DNA from: Penium margaritaceum
Taxonomy: Eukaryota; Streptophyta; Zygnematophyceae; Desmidiales; Peniaceae
Assembly: GCA_023375785.1 (NCBI GenBank)
Contig: SZWC01001529.1
Location: 9,281-73,280 of the forward strand
Direction: 5' to 3'
Length of the DNA stretch: 64,000 nucleotides
Position 1 is the first letter of the stretch; each line of letters begins with the position of its first letter. Positions 47,531 through 60,700 of the stretch are shown piece by piece. The notes below the pieces were generated by a model. It did not search any database, was not told the DNA's origin, and saw only the letters and a list, made by a program, of their open reading frames with translations. A program made the position numbers and the translations under genes.

Positions 47531-48158
47531 TGTAGGTGGTGGTAATTTCCAGGTTAAGGAGTCTAGCATGCAAAAGAACACGCTTGAGCCATGGAGGTGT
47601 TGACATCAAGGAGTTAGAATCCTTGTCTATGAAAGCAGCAAGAGTCAACAACAAGAAACGGGATTCACAAGCAAGCGATGTGATGGCATCCGGTCGACTG
47701 GGCCACCCATGTGAATGGCTCGATGTGGGCCCGGCTTCCACCCCAGGGTCAAGCCGAACCGGTTGGCAAAACACCGCCATGGTTTTCTCACACTCCGGTA
47801 TAAGCAAGAGTGTGATCCCGCAGGATCAGCAACCCGGTTCTTAACACAAACACCCCTTTCTAGACATGCATATCAACATAAAGAGAACCACATCGATCAT
47901 GGGTGTATGTGGATGCATGTCTCCATAGATGACTCTCCAATGTTAGCCAAGAAAACGCTATTCACACCATGCTGAAAGCAGCAATTCTGCTCTCATGCAC
48001 AACTGGTTATGATGCAACTTGCACCAATATTGCCAGGGATGCATGGTCCACCATGTGTGCGCCTTGAGCTTCATGTCTGTTTGGTTACCTATCGTGATGA
48101 TGTGTGTATATCAACGGATTTAAGAGGTCACTTTTTTGTTTTATTGTTACAACCAACA
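47531..48158 (-). repeat. 3' LTR of E5
   Basis: On the plus strand it starts TGTAGGTGGTGG and ends ACCAACA, next to the purine tract complement. It pairs with 56015-56659. Confidence 0.87.
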
Positions 48159-49889
48159 CTCCCCCATGACCCACAGACGACCACCCCACACGCCACTAAG
48201 AGCAAGATAGCACAAAACCGCATCAACAACAGTGAATCACAAAGGGATATGCACATCAACCAGAGGCATCATGTGCACATTGTAGACAAACAGCATCCAC
48301 AGTAGCCTTGAACATCCCACCGCTAAGAGCTGTCGTGAGAAAGTCTGCACGCTGCTGACGAGTGTTGACCTAGACAACCTGAAATTCTCCAGCGACAATG
48401 TGCTCACGTACAAAGTGATGGTCCTTGTTGATGTGCTTAGTGTATGAGTGATGCATGCCATCATGTTCAGCGATTGCCTTGGTGTTGTGACTGTCACAGC
48501 GCAGTGTGATGCAGCAAATGGGCACACGAAGCTGCTACGGTAGGCGGGACAACCACACACTTTCACAGGTACCTGCTCGAACTGTTACGTACTCTACTTC
48601 ACTGGAGTTGCGCGCAACACATCCTTGTTTTCTACTCTTTCAAGAGACAGCAGTCTAACAAAGAAGGAAGATGTAGCCAGTGCAATTGCAGGCGTCTATG
48701 TCATAAGCCCAATAACTGTTAGTGAATCCTTCAATGACCACAGAGGGATGTGCTCAGTAGCACAGTCCACATGCGCCATAGATAACACAAAGGAAACAAC
48801 ATACAGCGCGGTCTTGAGGTTCCTCTGACAAGGCTGCTGGGGGAATTGAGCCAAGAAGTTGAACGAGAAGGCAACATCCACTTGGGTAGTGGTGGCGAGG
48901 TACATCAGGGACCCGATCACACTGAGGTAGTCAGTGACGTTGACGAGCTCCCCCAGCTGGGACAAATCAAGAAACTTCAACAGGCGCTGACCTGCTCGAG
49001 TCATCGGTGTGGACATTGTGGGAATATCAGTCAACAAGGAGTCAAAGGACTCCTCCATGTTGCGTATGTAGGCAGCCTGTGTTGCGTGCGACGCTGGCGG
49101 TCATGCTCAAGCTCCATGCAAAGGAACACTAGAGCTGGACCCAGGTCATTTATCTTGTATGTAGACTATAAAAAGGAATTCATTGATTGTACAACAGCAG
49201 GGCTGGGGGAAGCGATGAGGAGGTAATCCACATAGACTAGAATGGCCACGAGGGTTTCTGAGGGTGCACTCAAAAATAATGCCCGGATGATGGTGCCACG
49301 ACGGTAGCCACGTCTCCTGTGAGTGGAGGAGATCTCCATGTTCCAACACTGGGGAGAGTGCTTGAGCACGTACAGAACCTTACATAGCCGCTAGACCTTG
49401 TTTGTATTGTCCGTGAAACCGGAAGGTTACACCATGTAGATCTCCTCATCCAGTCGTCCATGGAAGAACGTATTGTTGAAGTCCATCTCTTCCAGTTCCC
49501 ATCATGCTCGGCGACTAGGCTCAAGAAAGCATGTGTGGTGGTGGACCGTCCGACTGGGACACACATCTCATCAAAGTCAATGCATGGAACCTGAGAGAGT
49601 CCTTTGGCAGGGAGCCTGGCTTTGTACCTATCAACCTTGTTGTCAAGCTTTAGTCTCCGCCAGAGAACCCAGCGAGCCGGAACAGCCTTGCGACCTGCTG
49701 GGAGATCAACAAGTTCAAAGAACCCATGTGTTGAAATAGTATGCACCTTGTCCACTGCCTAGCTGGCTAGTTACACATACAGACAAGGCATGCACTACTC
49801 TATGGAGTATGTCCCCTTGGTCTGTTCTGAGATGGGCCAAGAATGCACTGCCCATAATGGGTATGTTTCTTGTGGCTCATCATAGTAAC

Positions 49890-50440
49890 CATACCGTTTT
49901 GGCTTGGTTGAATAGGCGCCAGAGTCTCAAGCAAAAGGTTGCGGGTTCAAACCCAGTGACGGCTGCAATCTTCTTTATGGCCAAAACTGGGACAGGAAGC
50001 TTCTAGGAGGCTTACTAGAGCCTGCCTTGAGGATGACACTTGGCGGTCTAAGGACGCGCAAAGTAGGACTGTAGGTTGAGGTTGGCTCCAGTGGAGCCAC
50101 TACAAGGAGAAGCTTTAGCAAAGCTCTGCAAGCATAAAAGCCTGTACCTTGCATGTATCCATTTACAGTTCTTGCCTTTGAGACTCCTCACAGAGTGTCC
50201 AATCAAAGGTAGACACTAAGGACCAACATGCGGACTTCCTGAGGTTGCAAACCAAACAAACCTAAAGTGTGGATCCCTCGTTCGAGGGTGATATGTTATC
50301 TTGGTTGCAATACCAAGAGCGGTTGGCGGCCTCCCATGTTGGGACCTGTTTTCTAGACCGTTGCTATCCGGCGCATTGACTCCATGTTCCTTGAGGGCGA
50401 TAAGCTCCTCCTATACGACCTTATCCTAGTGATCAGCATC
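49890..50440 (+). mobile_element. SINE-like insertion with tRNA-Leu-like head, inside E5
   Basis: TGGCTTGGTTGA (A-box-like, 49900-49911), TAGGCGCCAGAGTCTCAAG and a perfect B-box GTTCAAACC (49945-49953) resemble the first three-quarters of eukaryotic tRNA-Leu (AAGGCGCCAGACTCAAG). There is no closing acceptor stem, so it is not a tRNA gene. About 480 bp of non-LTR, non-coding sequence follows before E5 pol sequence resumes. The outer limits are approximate and no target duplication was identified. Confidence 0.5.
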
Positions 50441-53400
50441 AGCTACCTCAAAAGTGTTTCAAACAATGGCAGGCTAAGGAGGGAGTGAAGGCAATCCACT
50501 TGTCGCAAAACTAGCGGCAACATAGGTAGCGACAGAGGAATCAGGGATACTGAGAAAATCGTGAGCCACGAGTGCATAGCCCATAGCCAATTTAGGATGG
50601 ACAACAATGGCAACCAGCCCGAGCGCATCCAAAACAGCGAGTCTGGAAGTAGACCTAACTGTAGTGGAAGATGCACTGGAGCGAGTGCGATGCTGGAAGG
50701 GCTGAGAGGTTTGAGTAGCGGAATGCTGTGGAAGTGAGCAATGTTGCCCTCTGTGTGTGTATAGATCTGGCCGACTAGAGTGGCATGAGAGACAGGAAGG
50801 GTTTCAATAACACAAATGAATGCTGAGGTCTGTATAGAGCTATCAACAGGGCATGTGTTGGAGTGCTGGGGGGCACTAAGGTGAACACGGAGGATGACAA
50901 AGGAGAAGGAACAGGTGACAACCCCGGGGAAGTCCCACTCAAAGAATTGGATGGCAGACTGCAAAGAGCACCAGACGGCGAAGTGACAAGAGAAGAGGGA
51001 GAAAAAGGACCAGAGGACAAAGGGACCACATCAGCAAAAGAAGGAGAGATCCTTATGAGACCGCAGGCGGAGAAATACTCACCCCTCCAAACCCAATGAA
51101 GTGAGGACAGGAAAGAGGGAGAAGCGACTTGAGACAAGTCGCAAGGAAAGACATCCTCAAAGAGCGTGGTGGGACTCAACAACGCATACACAGACATGCA
51201 CGGGGACTGAGTCTCACGTCCCAAAGGTCCTGAGGAAGCCATACAATAGTGCCACAGTCCTAGATGTGTGCAAGACGCAGGTTAGCATGATGCCCAAACC
51301 AGCACTGAAAAAGGGTGACATGACAAGGAAGAGGACCATGGAGTACACGGTTCCAGACCCAGGTCATGTGATACATGGCCTCAAAGGAGAAGAGAGGAGG
51401 GAGGTCAAAATCACTGAGGAGAGTACGAATACCGTCAGCGAGGGACCTATTCCAGCATTCAGAGACACATTTTTGCTGAGGTGTGTATGGAGCCATGGGC
51501 TCCAAATGCACTCCGTAGGATGTAAGGAAACGAGCAGTGGGTCCCGTGAATTCCCTACCACAGCCACAACAAAAGACATAAAGAGGGCGACCATGAGCAA
51601 GTTCAGCTTGGAGAAGCCAAACTCAAGGATGGAGCAGATATCACTTTTTTTCTTGAGATGAAAGACCCTCTGCATGCGTGAGAAGTCATCTGTAAGACAG
51701 AGCAGATAGCGACCGACCCCCTTCGAAGCCCCGTGAGGAAGGGATCCCATGACATCAGCCTGCAGAAGGTCAAGGGGATACAAGGTTTGAGATACATACA
51801 TGGATCATGGGGATTGATACATTTTTTTGTCAGCACAGTTAAGGTAGTCAGCAGGACATGGAGCAAGAAAAGTGGTAGCATCAAGGCCATCCGCAAGAAG
51901 AACATGAAGCAGGCTGTCAATGGCACGAGTGTTAATGTGTTAATGTTGCAGCGATGCAACAAGTGCGTGTGTGTAGGGAAAAGAGAGCGAGAAACATGAA
52001 CATGTGCAGAAGTGGCATGTACAGGGGGTGGGTGCCCTATAGCAAGATGCGGCTAGAAGTGCGATGAGAAACCGAGGCAATGCCACGGCTAGAAGAGAAT
52101 TCCATGTCCTGGTCATTGAGTATCGTGATAGAGAGAAGAATCAACTCAAGAGAGGGAACGTACAACACATTCGGCAAGAAAAGTCCCCTGGGTCTGACAA
52201 AATGGACGAATCCAACGCATTGAAGAGGAAGAAGCTGGCTGGAGCCAGTGTAAACAAAGCGAACAGAACCAAATAGACCAAACAAGACAGATGCGGAGTG
52301 CAACAAACTCATCTGGTGGATGACTCCGGAGTCAAGAATCTAAAAGCCACTTGACACACAAACAGTGACAGGGTCACAACTAACTACAGTAACGACAGCG
52401 TGCGACGGAAGACACTGACCACATGCGGCAAGAAAATGAGGCATGCAAACAGTGTGCCTCTCCTCAACCCACGAGACGTCAGTAGGAAAACACCCCTGGA
52501 CATGACCAAAAGCAGAACCACGCAAAGCCCTAGCAACTGCAAATGCAACCCCAAACACCTACTCTCACCTCCCTAATCATAGAGATGACGTTGGTGGACG
52601 GCATGGGAGAGAGCAGAGTCCATCTGGTGAGCGTCCTCATCGGACAGCAAGTCAGAGGTAATGAAAATACCAAAGAAGGGGCGCCAAGATGGGTGGACGG
52701 AAGAGGCCCATGAAGGAGGAGAGTATGGACCGGAGGGAGGGCCATAGTAGACGAGCCCCCATACCCTAGAGGCCACCTCCAGAGGTAAGACAATGGAGGT
52801 GATGCTGCAGCGGTGCTGTAGGCTACAACATTGGTGGACATAGTCGGGCTGCGACCGATTGGAGCTGTAGAGGGGGTGGACAAGGAAGAGTTCCCAGAGC
52901 TACTGGAGGAGCGCGCCTAGTGTGCCCTCTTCGTCGATGCAAGGCGGTTGTTTTCAGGTGGTACTGGAAACTTTGGTGCAGAGTGGCATATAGCACCAAA
53001 AATTTAGTACATGACGGTGCTAGAGAAGGACGTGGAAGAGGAGGAACTGCTGGACCCCTTCCCTTTCCCACCGCCGGCCGGACCACAGGCACCGGAGCCG
53101 ACGCCACCCTTGCCCTTACCCTGACCACGACCAGCCCCCCTCCTCCTTGACTGAAGAGCAAGGCGCCTGATGTAGAGGGTGAGGAAGATGAGGTAGAGGA
53201 GGCAGAGGAGAAAGTGGGTGAGGTGGTGACAGCTGCAACTGCAGCACGATAGATGGGCTTGTCCTGTATTGCGCTCCACCAATTTGTAAGACACTAAGCA
53301 GTGAACTCCCAGAGCGCACCAATGCCGAATGGAGCATCAATAGGGAACCGGCTCAGATGCAGGACACTCGATCTTGGAGGCCTTCACCTTCCTCAAGATG

Positions 53401-55498
53401 TCGGAAAGTTCGGAATGAGGTCGTTGACAATGGAGAAAATTGCAGGGAGCTGTCCGGGTGTTGCCTTGCCCAAGTCACACAATAGGCAGAGACTGCGAGC
53501 CCAATAATAACTCATAGTCTCATCAGTACACGTAGACAGTGTGTTGAACTGGACTGTGAGGATGCTCTGTACTGCATGGCTTGTCACGATGGTGAGGCGC
53601 TTCATGAGAGCGTAAGCGCCAATGGGGTCAGTAGGCATGAGGCGTGCAGTGTCAGGACCCAATCTCATCAGTGACATCATCGGGCCTAGTAAGTGCAAAC
53701 GGAATATCGGATGGAATAAAAGAGGGGTTGGTTGACGTTCTTGTTTTGTGGTAGTATTCCCAATGCTGTTCACCTTGTGCCCACGCATTGAAGAAAACTT
53801 CCCAAGAAGAGAAGGTGAGGTTTGAGGTGAAATGAGGTGGTTTAGAGTCAAAGTGAGGCTTGTGACGCGTGGACAATGCAAGAACTTTGGCAGCAGCTGT
53901 GCCTGCAGCAGCGCCGACTGCAAGTGGGTCCAAAGTGAGAGGGCCAGCAATATTGAATGCGGAAGCAGTTGAAGTGGAGAAGGCAATAGCAATGCCAGCA
54001 TCAGTGGAAGTGGAGGGCATTGAGCGCAGTGCGTCCTGAAGGCGATTGAGGACCAGGTCTGTTATGTGGTCAGCAAAAGTTTCCTGATCAGCTTGTTCAT
54101 TGCGCAGTTTTTTCTCTACGTTGTGATGTGCTGTGAGAGCTTCTTCAAGAGCAGCAAGCTTGCGCTACAACTCTGCCTACAGTGCAACGTATTGGTCATC
54201 TTCAACAATCATGATAAACAAGTGAAATTCTGCCAGAGAAACTTCGGCAGAGTTTTCCTCTGCCCCAACGGGCGTGGGAACGTATGGTGGGTGTGGCGAT
54301 CAAGGCAGTGTTGCAAGGCAATGGACCTGAAGGCACAAACACGGCTACACAAAGAGAAAAGAGAGAGAGGGGACAGAGAGGCAAGTGTGCCAAGCTCACA
54401 AGAGCTAGTGGCATAAGACAAACAAGGGTGGAAGCGCAGCTGCTACTGAAGCTGCGATGCATGCCACAGAATAAGATGTGGAGACAATTAGATGGGCAAT
54501 CCCAGTCACAACAGTCCCAGTGAGAGTGGAGATCGTCATAGCTATGGTAATGAGAATGCGAACGTGATGGCCAAATGTAGATGACAAGGCTGCAGACGAT
54601 GCCTCAGTTGTAGAGGAATGGATGCAGACAACGGTACTGGAGAGGGCACAGGCTTCAACAGTTGTTACTGCTTCCACTGAATCTGTAGTGGCGGCAACCT
54701 ATGTGAGAATGTTGACTACGGTTGCTGCAAGAGGCCCCTAATTGAAAGCAGAGTAGTACTGGCAGGGGCACATGCAACATACAGTGGCAGCAAAATAGAG
54801 GAGGCAGCAGCACTAGAGACAAGCGCAGCTTCCAAAAATGCAAAGACGTTGGAGGATCCAGAGGAGGGAGCTACAGAAACCGATGCTACTGGAGATGCAA
54901 CTCAAAGAGGGGTACAAGATCTATGGGCTACTGCTGGTGCAGCTGGTGCTGCTGGCGCCCTCCCACTAGGGGCGGCACGCTGACTCTGCCGACGCGTTCT
55001 ATGGACAACGGGAGAGCTTACTGGTGACTGAGTAGGACGTTGGTCTCGTGGTACAGGGCTACAAAGGTATGGAGGTGCAGAGTTGTGGAGCTTTAGGGCT
55101 GCGGAGCTGCAGAGATGCGAGATGCAGAGCTGCGAAGCACTAGAACTGCGGAGTTGTGGAATGGCAAAGCTGTGAAGAATAGAGTTGCAGAGTAGCAACA
55201 GTGTGGAGCTGCAAAATGCGGATCTACGGAGCTGAGGAGCTCCAGCAGGCCGAGGCTAGAGTTTTGCGAGGCCGAGTGTAAGAGCGGTAGAATAGCAGGG
55301 CTGCAAAGCCACGGAGCTTTGAAGTAGCAAGAACGCGGAGCAGCGAGATGCAAAATTTGCGGAGGCGAGGAGCTGTAGTAGGCCAAGGCTAGAGTGCCTC
55401 GAGGCCAAGTGAGGCAAAAAGCTACAAAGGTGCAGAGTTATGGGAATGCGGAGCTGCGGATGACGGAAATACAGACCTGTAATGGGCTGAGGCTAGAC

Positions 55499-56086
55499 TG
55501 TCTTGGCGCCAAAATGACGCAATGCCTTGATGATGCGGAGCTGCGGAGTTGCGGTGTTGGCACATGGGAGACGTCGTGACCGCAAGAATGTTGTCGCGAA
55601 TGTTGCGTGCGCCGTACACCAAGAGCCACCAGATCGATGGAGTGGAGGAGTTAGCCCCTCCTTGCTCTGATACCATTAGGTGGTGGAAAATCCCGGCTGA
55701 AGGAATCTACTATACAAGAGAACACGCTAGAGACATGGCGGTGTTGANNNNNNNNNNNNNNNNNNNNNNNNNNNNNNNNNNNNNNNNNNNNNNNNNNNNN
55801 NNNNNNNNNNNNNNNNNNNNNNNNNNNNNNNNNNNNNTGTCTTGGCGCCAAAATGACGCAATGCCTTGATGATGCGGAGCTGCGGAGTTGCGGTGTTGGC
55901 ACATGGGAGACGTCGTGACCGCAAGAATGTTGTCGCGAATGTTGCGTGCGCCGTACACCAAGAGCCACCAGATCGATGGAGTGGAGGAGTTAGCCCCTCC
56001 TTGCTCTGATACCATTAGGTGGTGGAAAATCCCGGCTGAAGGAATCTACTATACAAGAGAACACGCTAGAGACATGGCGGTGTTGA
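55499..56086. repeat. 249-bp exact direct repeat flanking an N gap
   Basis: 55499-55747 and 55838-56086 are identical and lie on either side of 90 N (55748-55837). The exact identity, in an element whose LTRs differ by about 20%, points to an assembly overlap that was not collapsed. Confidence 0.95.
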
Positions 56087-56659
56087 TCTCAAGGAGTTAG
56101 AATCCTTGTCCGTGAAAGCAGCAAGAGTCAACAACAAGAAACAGGAGTCACAAGCGAGTGATGTGATGACATCCGGTCTATCGGGCAACCCATGCGAATG
56201 GCTCGACGTGGGGCCCGGCTGCCACCCCGGGGTCAAACTGAACCAATCGGCAAAATGCAGCTGTGGATTTCTCGCACTCCGATGTAAACGAGAGTGTGGC
56301 CCTGCAGGATCAGCAACCTGGTGCTTGACATGAATACCCCTATCTATGCATGCATATCAACATAAAGAGAACCACATCAACCACGAGCATATGTGGATGC
56401 ATGTGTCCATGTATTTGACTCTCCAATGTTAGCTAAGCGGATTCTAATCACACCATGCTGGAACCAGGAATTATGCTCTCAGACACAAGTAGACATGATG
56501 CAGCTCGCGCCAATCTTGCACCCATCTCTGATGCCAGCAATGCATGCTCCATCACGTGTGCGCCTTGAGCTTCATGTCAGCTTAGTCACTTGCAGTGATG
56601 GTGTGTCTACATGGACGGAGTCAAGAGGTCACTTGCGTGTCTTTCAATCACAGGCAACA
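56015..56659 (-). repeat. 5' LTR of E5
   Basis: On the minus strand it starts TGTTGCCTGTG and ends CCACCTAA, directly before TGGTATCAGAGC. The last bases (lower coordinates) also occur in the duplicate left of the gap, at about 55678-55747. Confidence 0.85.
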
Positions 56660-57000
56660 AGTTTTACCTACAACCGGCCCAAAATCACTCTTTTGGTCCG
56701 AACTCCATGCACAGCATCCAAACGCAACATTGTCCGAACCCAGAGATGTTACATCTCAAGTTGGACTTTACAACTCGTCACACGCTTGAGTGGGGCATAA
56801 ATTGATGGAAATAACATGAAAATCTGGCTAAAGATCCACTCCACCAAGAATACCATAGCATCTGTGAAAAGCTGCAAAGCACCCTAGCGTGTAGTCGGGA
56901 CTATGTGGCAACAATGTAGGAGTTGCTAGTAGGTGGAACCACCACTAGTCAGCTGGAAACTATTCTAAAGTGCAGGTTGGGACAGTTGCATTGTTGATGC
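56660..57000 (-). repeat. inverted LTR fragment of E0, right of E5
   Basis: On the minus strand GTTGCGTTTGGATGCTGTGCAT and GTGATTTTGGGCCGGTT match the middle of the E2/E4 LTR family. Weaker similarity (CTAGTAGGTGGAACCACCAC) follows upstream in LTR order. It is probably the 5' part of the LTR whose other parts are at 47487-47530 and 39845-40046. Confidence 0.55.
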
Positions 57001-57039
57001 AGCGTGTGGGCTTCCATGCTCCTTGCTTAGTCTGCTGCC

Positions 57040-57795
57040 CCCTCAGTCTGCTGCTCTAGAGTCTAAGTCTAAGTCCTCTGGGTTTGTTACTCAATGATGC
57101 GCATGCCATTTTTAGCGCCACAAAGCAGCTGAAAGCTGGAAGTGACTGATTAAGAACAAACAATGAGACACAATGGGAAACCCCTCAAAGAACTAGCATC
57201 CCCCAGCTCTGTAGGACTTGTTACTCAGTTCACCAGCCTAGCAGAAAACAGCTCTATTTTCAGGCACTCAGGTTTTCTCGGTGAGCCTTGCAAGACGGCC
57301 GACAGCCCAAACCCGGACGTTGTCCGTTTTGCCTGAAAACTGGACCATACCACAATACGCACGCTGCGAACGTAATCATGTGATCAGAATCAGCTAGAAA
57401 AATAGCAGTGAGGAATTATGCCTGCCAAAACCCAGGTAGTGTCCGCGCTAATCCTCTGTACCAACAGTGCCAGAAAATCATGAAACTTGGACCCTAGACA
57501 GGCCATAGCCCTGCGAACGCAACAGTGCACTCAGACATGGCGCTGCACGTGTGCATGCAGCACATGCAGCAACAGTACCAGCCAGCGGCACGACTGCTGA
57601 AGAGATCTTCTCATGGAGCTGAGCACAAAGGAGGGAGGAGGCTCCAGCAAACTGCGTGTAGGCCTGAGCGTGCGTCCGCTCCACCGGAAGACACTCCATC
57701 AGCATTGCGTCTTGTTGTTAGCCATCTGCACGCCAATGTACACAAGCCGGGAGGACACAGCAGAGTACGAGTGAGATGTGAAACAAAAACCAACA
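57040..57795 (-). repeat. 3' LTR of E6 (inner boundary firm, outer boundary approximate)
   Basis: TGTTGG... on the minus strand starts at 57795, next to a purine tract. With no second copy in the window the other limit is a guess from the sizes of neighbouring LTRs and the end of E0 sequence. Confidence 0.55.
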
Positions 57796-60700
57796 CTCCC
57801 TCATGATTCATAGGTGCAGTGCACGTGGACGGGCAGAGAGCGCAGAGACCAAGCGGACAGGGAGAGAGAGAACCTCAAGGACCCAGACTGACTGCACTCA
57901 TAGCCTTCTTGAACGAGTCACACTTCAGTGCCTTGGTCAGAAAATCAGCCAACTGCCTTGCTGACTAAACCCACACAATGGTGATGATGCCATCATGCAA
58001 CAATAAACGCACATAGTGATTCTCCACATTGACGTGCTTTGTGCAAGTGTGATGTACGTTGTCATTGTTAGCAATGGCCATGGCACTTTCATTGTCACAA
58101 TGCAATGTGATGGACGGGACTGACAGGTGTAGCTTAGACAATTTGCGGCACAGCCACATGCTCTCACAAGCGTCGAAACCAAGGGCCACATACTCAGCCT
58201 CAGCAGTGCTACGCGCAATGCAGCCTTGCTTGCCGCTGCACCATTATACATCCATTCCGCCAACAAGGAAGATCCAGCCGGTATGACTCTTACCGTCCGT
58301 ATTGCCGGCCCAGTCACTATCGGTGTATCCCGTCACCACAACGGATGATTTTCAACAGAATATGAGGCCTCGCCGTGGGGTAGAGATGACGTAGTGTAGT
58401 AGTTGGATCAGGGCCTCAAAGTGGAGGTGTCGCGGCTCCTGAAGAACTGTGCCAGGAGGTTGACGGCGAATGCTATGTCTGGACGCGTCGTCGTCGCCAT
58501 GAATATCAGTGAACTGATGACACGCAAGTACGTGGTCACATCTACTGGCTCCCCCACCACGGCAGGATCAAAGCTCTTGAGCATCGTTTGACCATCGAGC
58601 GACATGGGTCAGGATGCTCTTGGTACGAGGGGCACGTCCTCAGCGAAGTGCTTGGACAAGGTCTGGACATAGGTGGCCTGATGGTCATGCAAGATGCTCA
58701 CAGAGCGATCATTCTCAAGCTCCATGCCTAGAAAGACGCGTGCTGGCTCGAGGCCCTTCATCTGGTAGGCAACATGCAGCAGGTTGTTGACCCGGTGGAT
58801 GGCAAATGCATCAGGTGATGCGATGAGCAGGTCATTGACATAGACCAGGACAACAACGAAGATCTGACCTCGCGAATTGAAGATCAACGCGGGGTGAGAA
58901 AAATTGCGAAGGAGGCCGCTGCTGAGAAGCGTACGACTAATCTCCTAGTTCCAGTAGCGCGGTAACTTCTTCAAGCCATAGAAGGCCTTCTGTAGCTTCC
59001 AGACCTTACCGGAGCCATCGTCGAAGCCTGGAGGGTGCATCATGTAGAGCTCCTTGCCCTCCAGTGAGCCATGGAGAAAGGCGTTGCTCACATCCATCTG
59101 ATGCAGCTCCCATCCGTGCTGGGCAACAACGCTGAACAATGCCCGGTTGGTGGAGAACCGACCAACCGGGGCAAAGATCTGATCATAGTTGATCCTAAGG
59201 ACCTGAGCAAACCCCTTGGCTGGGATTCGGGCCTTGTACGTTTAAAGACCCGTCTGGCTTCCACTTTTGCAGGAATACCCACTTGGTGCCTATGGCCTTA
59301 CGTCCCGAGGGGAGGATGACAAGCTCATAGACATGGTGTTGCCGAATGGTGGCAAGCTCGTCGGCGCATGCAGCCTCCCAATGAGCGGCCTTGGGAGACG
59401 CCCAAGCCTCACGGAGGATGGTGGGTTCCTCTGCTCGCTCCTTGGGATGGACAGTGAGGGCGTGCGCGTCCCGCACACCTGGTGACATCTGCGTGACCGT
59501 TGCTAGCAGGCATGGATGTGGCAGCCGGCTTTGAGGGACTGGCGGGCACGGACGGGGCAGCCGGCTCTAAGGGGTTTTTGGACACAGATGGGCCACCCGA
59601 CCCTGAGGGGCTGGCGGACACGGAAGGGGCAGCCGGCGCAGGCTGACCCGCGGGGGCAGAAGATGGAACGCCTGGAGACGGCTGGACAGAGGAAGGACCC
59701 ACCACTCCCCCACGCGACAGGAGGAACATCGACGCGCAATAGCAAAAAAGGTCACAGGGAAAGAGGAACTCAAAGAAGAGGGCATCCCGGGACTCGACGA
59801 TGCACTGCCTGGTGGGATCCCAGAAACGCCATGCTTTCGAATCATGCCAGACGCGAAGGAAGGTGCAATGACGGCCACGAGGCTTGAGCTTGCCACCCTG
59901 GTGTAGAGCAGGCAACCACACGATGGCTACGCAACCCCAGACCCGGGCCGGACGCAGGAAAGCTTGCTCTCCACACCAGTGATGGTATGGTGTGCACGAA
60001 CGAGGAATGAGTCCGTGTGGAGTCCTGTTCCAGACCCACGTCATGTAGGTCATGGTCTCGAAGTAGAAGCCATTGGAGATACCAGATTCTACTCACACGG
60101 TGCGGATAACATCGGCCATGATGCGGTTCCAACGCTCAGACATGCCGTTCTAGGTAGGAGTGTAAGGCACCGACGTCTCATGATGGACACCACGAGAGGC
60201 GAGGAAGAGTGTGGTCTCCCCCAAAAACTCACCCCCACGATGGCAACGGAAGTAGCGGAGGAAGCGACCACACTCGCGTTCAGCACAAACAAGCCAGTCT
60301 CAAATGGTAGGAGCAACGTCGCTCTTCTGCCAAAGGTAGAAGACCCAGTGATAGCGAGAGTAGTTGTCTGTATGTGTCAGGACATAACGACCGTGCTCAC
60401 AGACAGACTCTGTTGGGAGGGGACCCATGACATCAGAGTGGACCAAGTCGAGTGGGGCGGTCGCTCGAGCGGCAGAGAGGAGGTAGGTGGAATAGTGCAT
60501 CTTCCCCTCAGCGCAATCACTGCACTCGGTGGACACGGTAGAGGAAAGGAGGCTAGATCAAGGCACGTGGCTGGCTACATGCAAAGCATGCTATCAACAG
60601 CGGCAGAGTGGACATGACAGAGGCGGCGATGTAGGAGACGTGTTTGCTGCAGAGATAGTGTGCTGGTAACAAACGCGTGGCTAGTGTCGGCCAATGAGGA

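Larger units (their letters stand above)
47531..56659 (-). mobile_element. Ty1/copia LTR retrotransposon E5, minus strand, broken
   Basis: On the minus strand the 5' LTR is 56659-56015, the primer site TGGTATCAGAGCAAGG starts at 56014, and the 3' LTR is 48158-47531 after the purine tract CATGGGGGAG. Parts, right to left: a repeat-rich leader, gag (about 54020-53390, related to E1 gag: YYWARSLCLL), protease-like block (about 52310-52040), GAG-pre-integrase and integrase (about 51960-51260), reverse transcriptase (about 49755-49270) and RNase H (about 49060-48240). It is broken, with fifteen or more breaks, and carries a SINE-like insertion near 49890-50440. LTR divergence is about 20% by eye. 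No clear 5-bp target duplication was seen. A 249-bp artefactual duplication around an N gap affects the leader and 5' LTR. Confidence 0.88.

Noticed and set aside
49895-49975. Functional tRNA-Leu gene
   Set aside because: It has A- and B-boxes but no matching acceptor stem and a decayed anticodon arm, so SINE-like is the better call.
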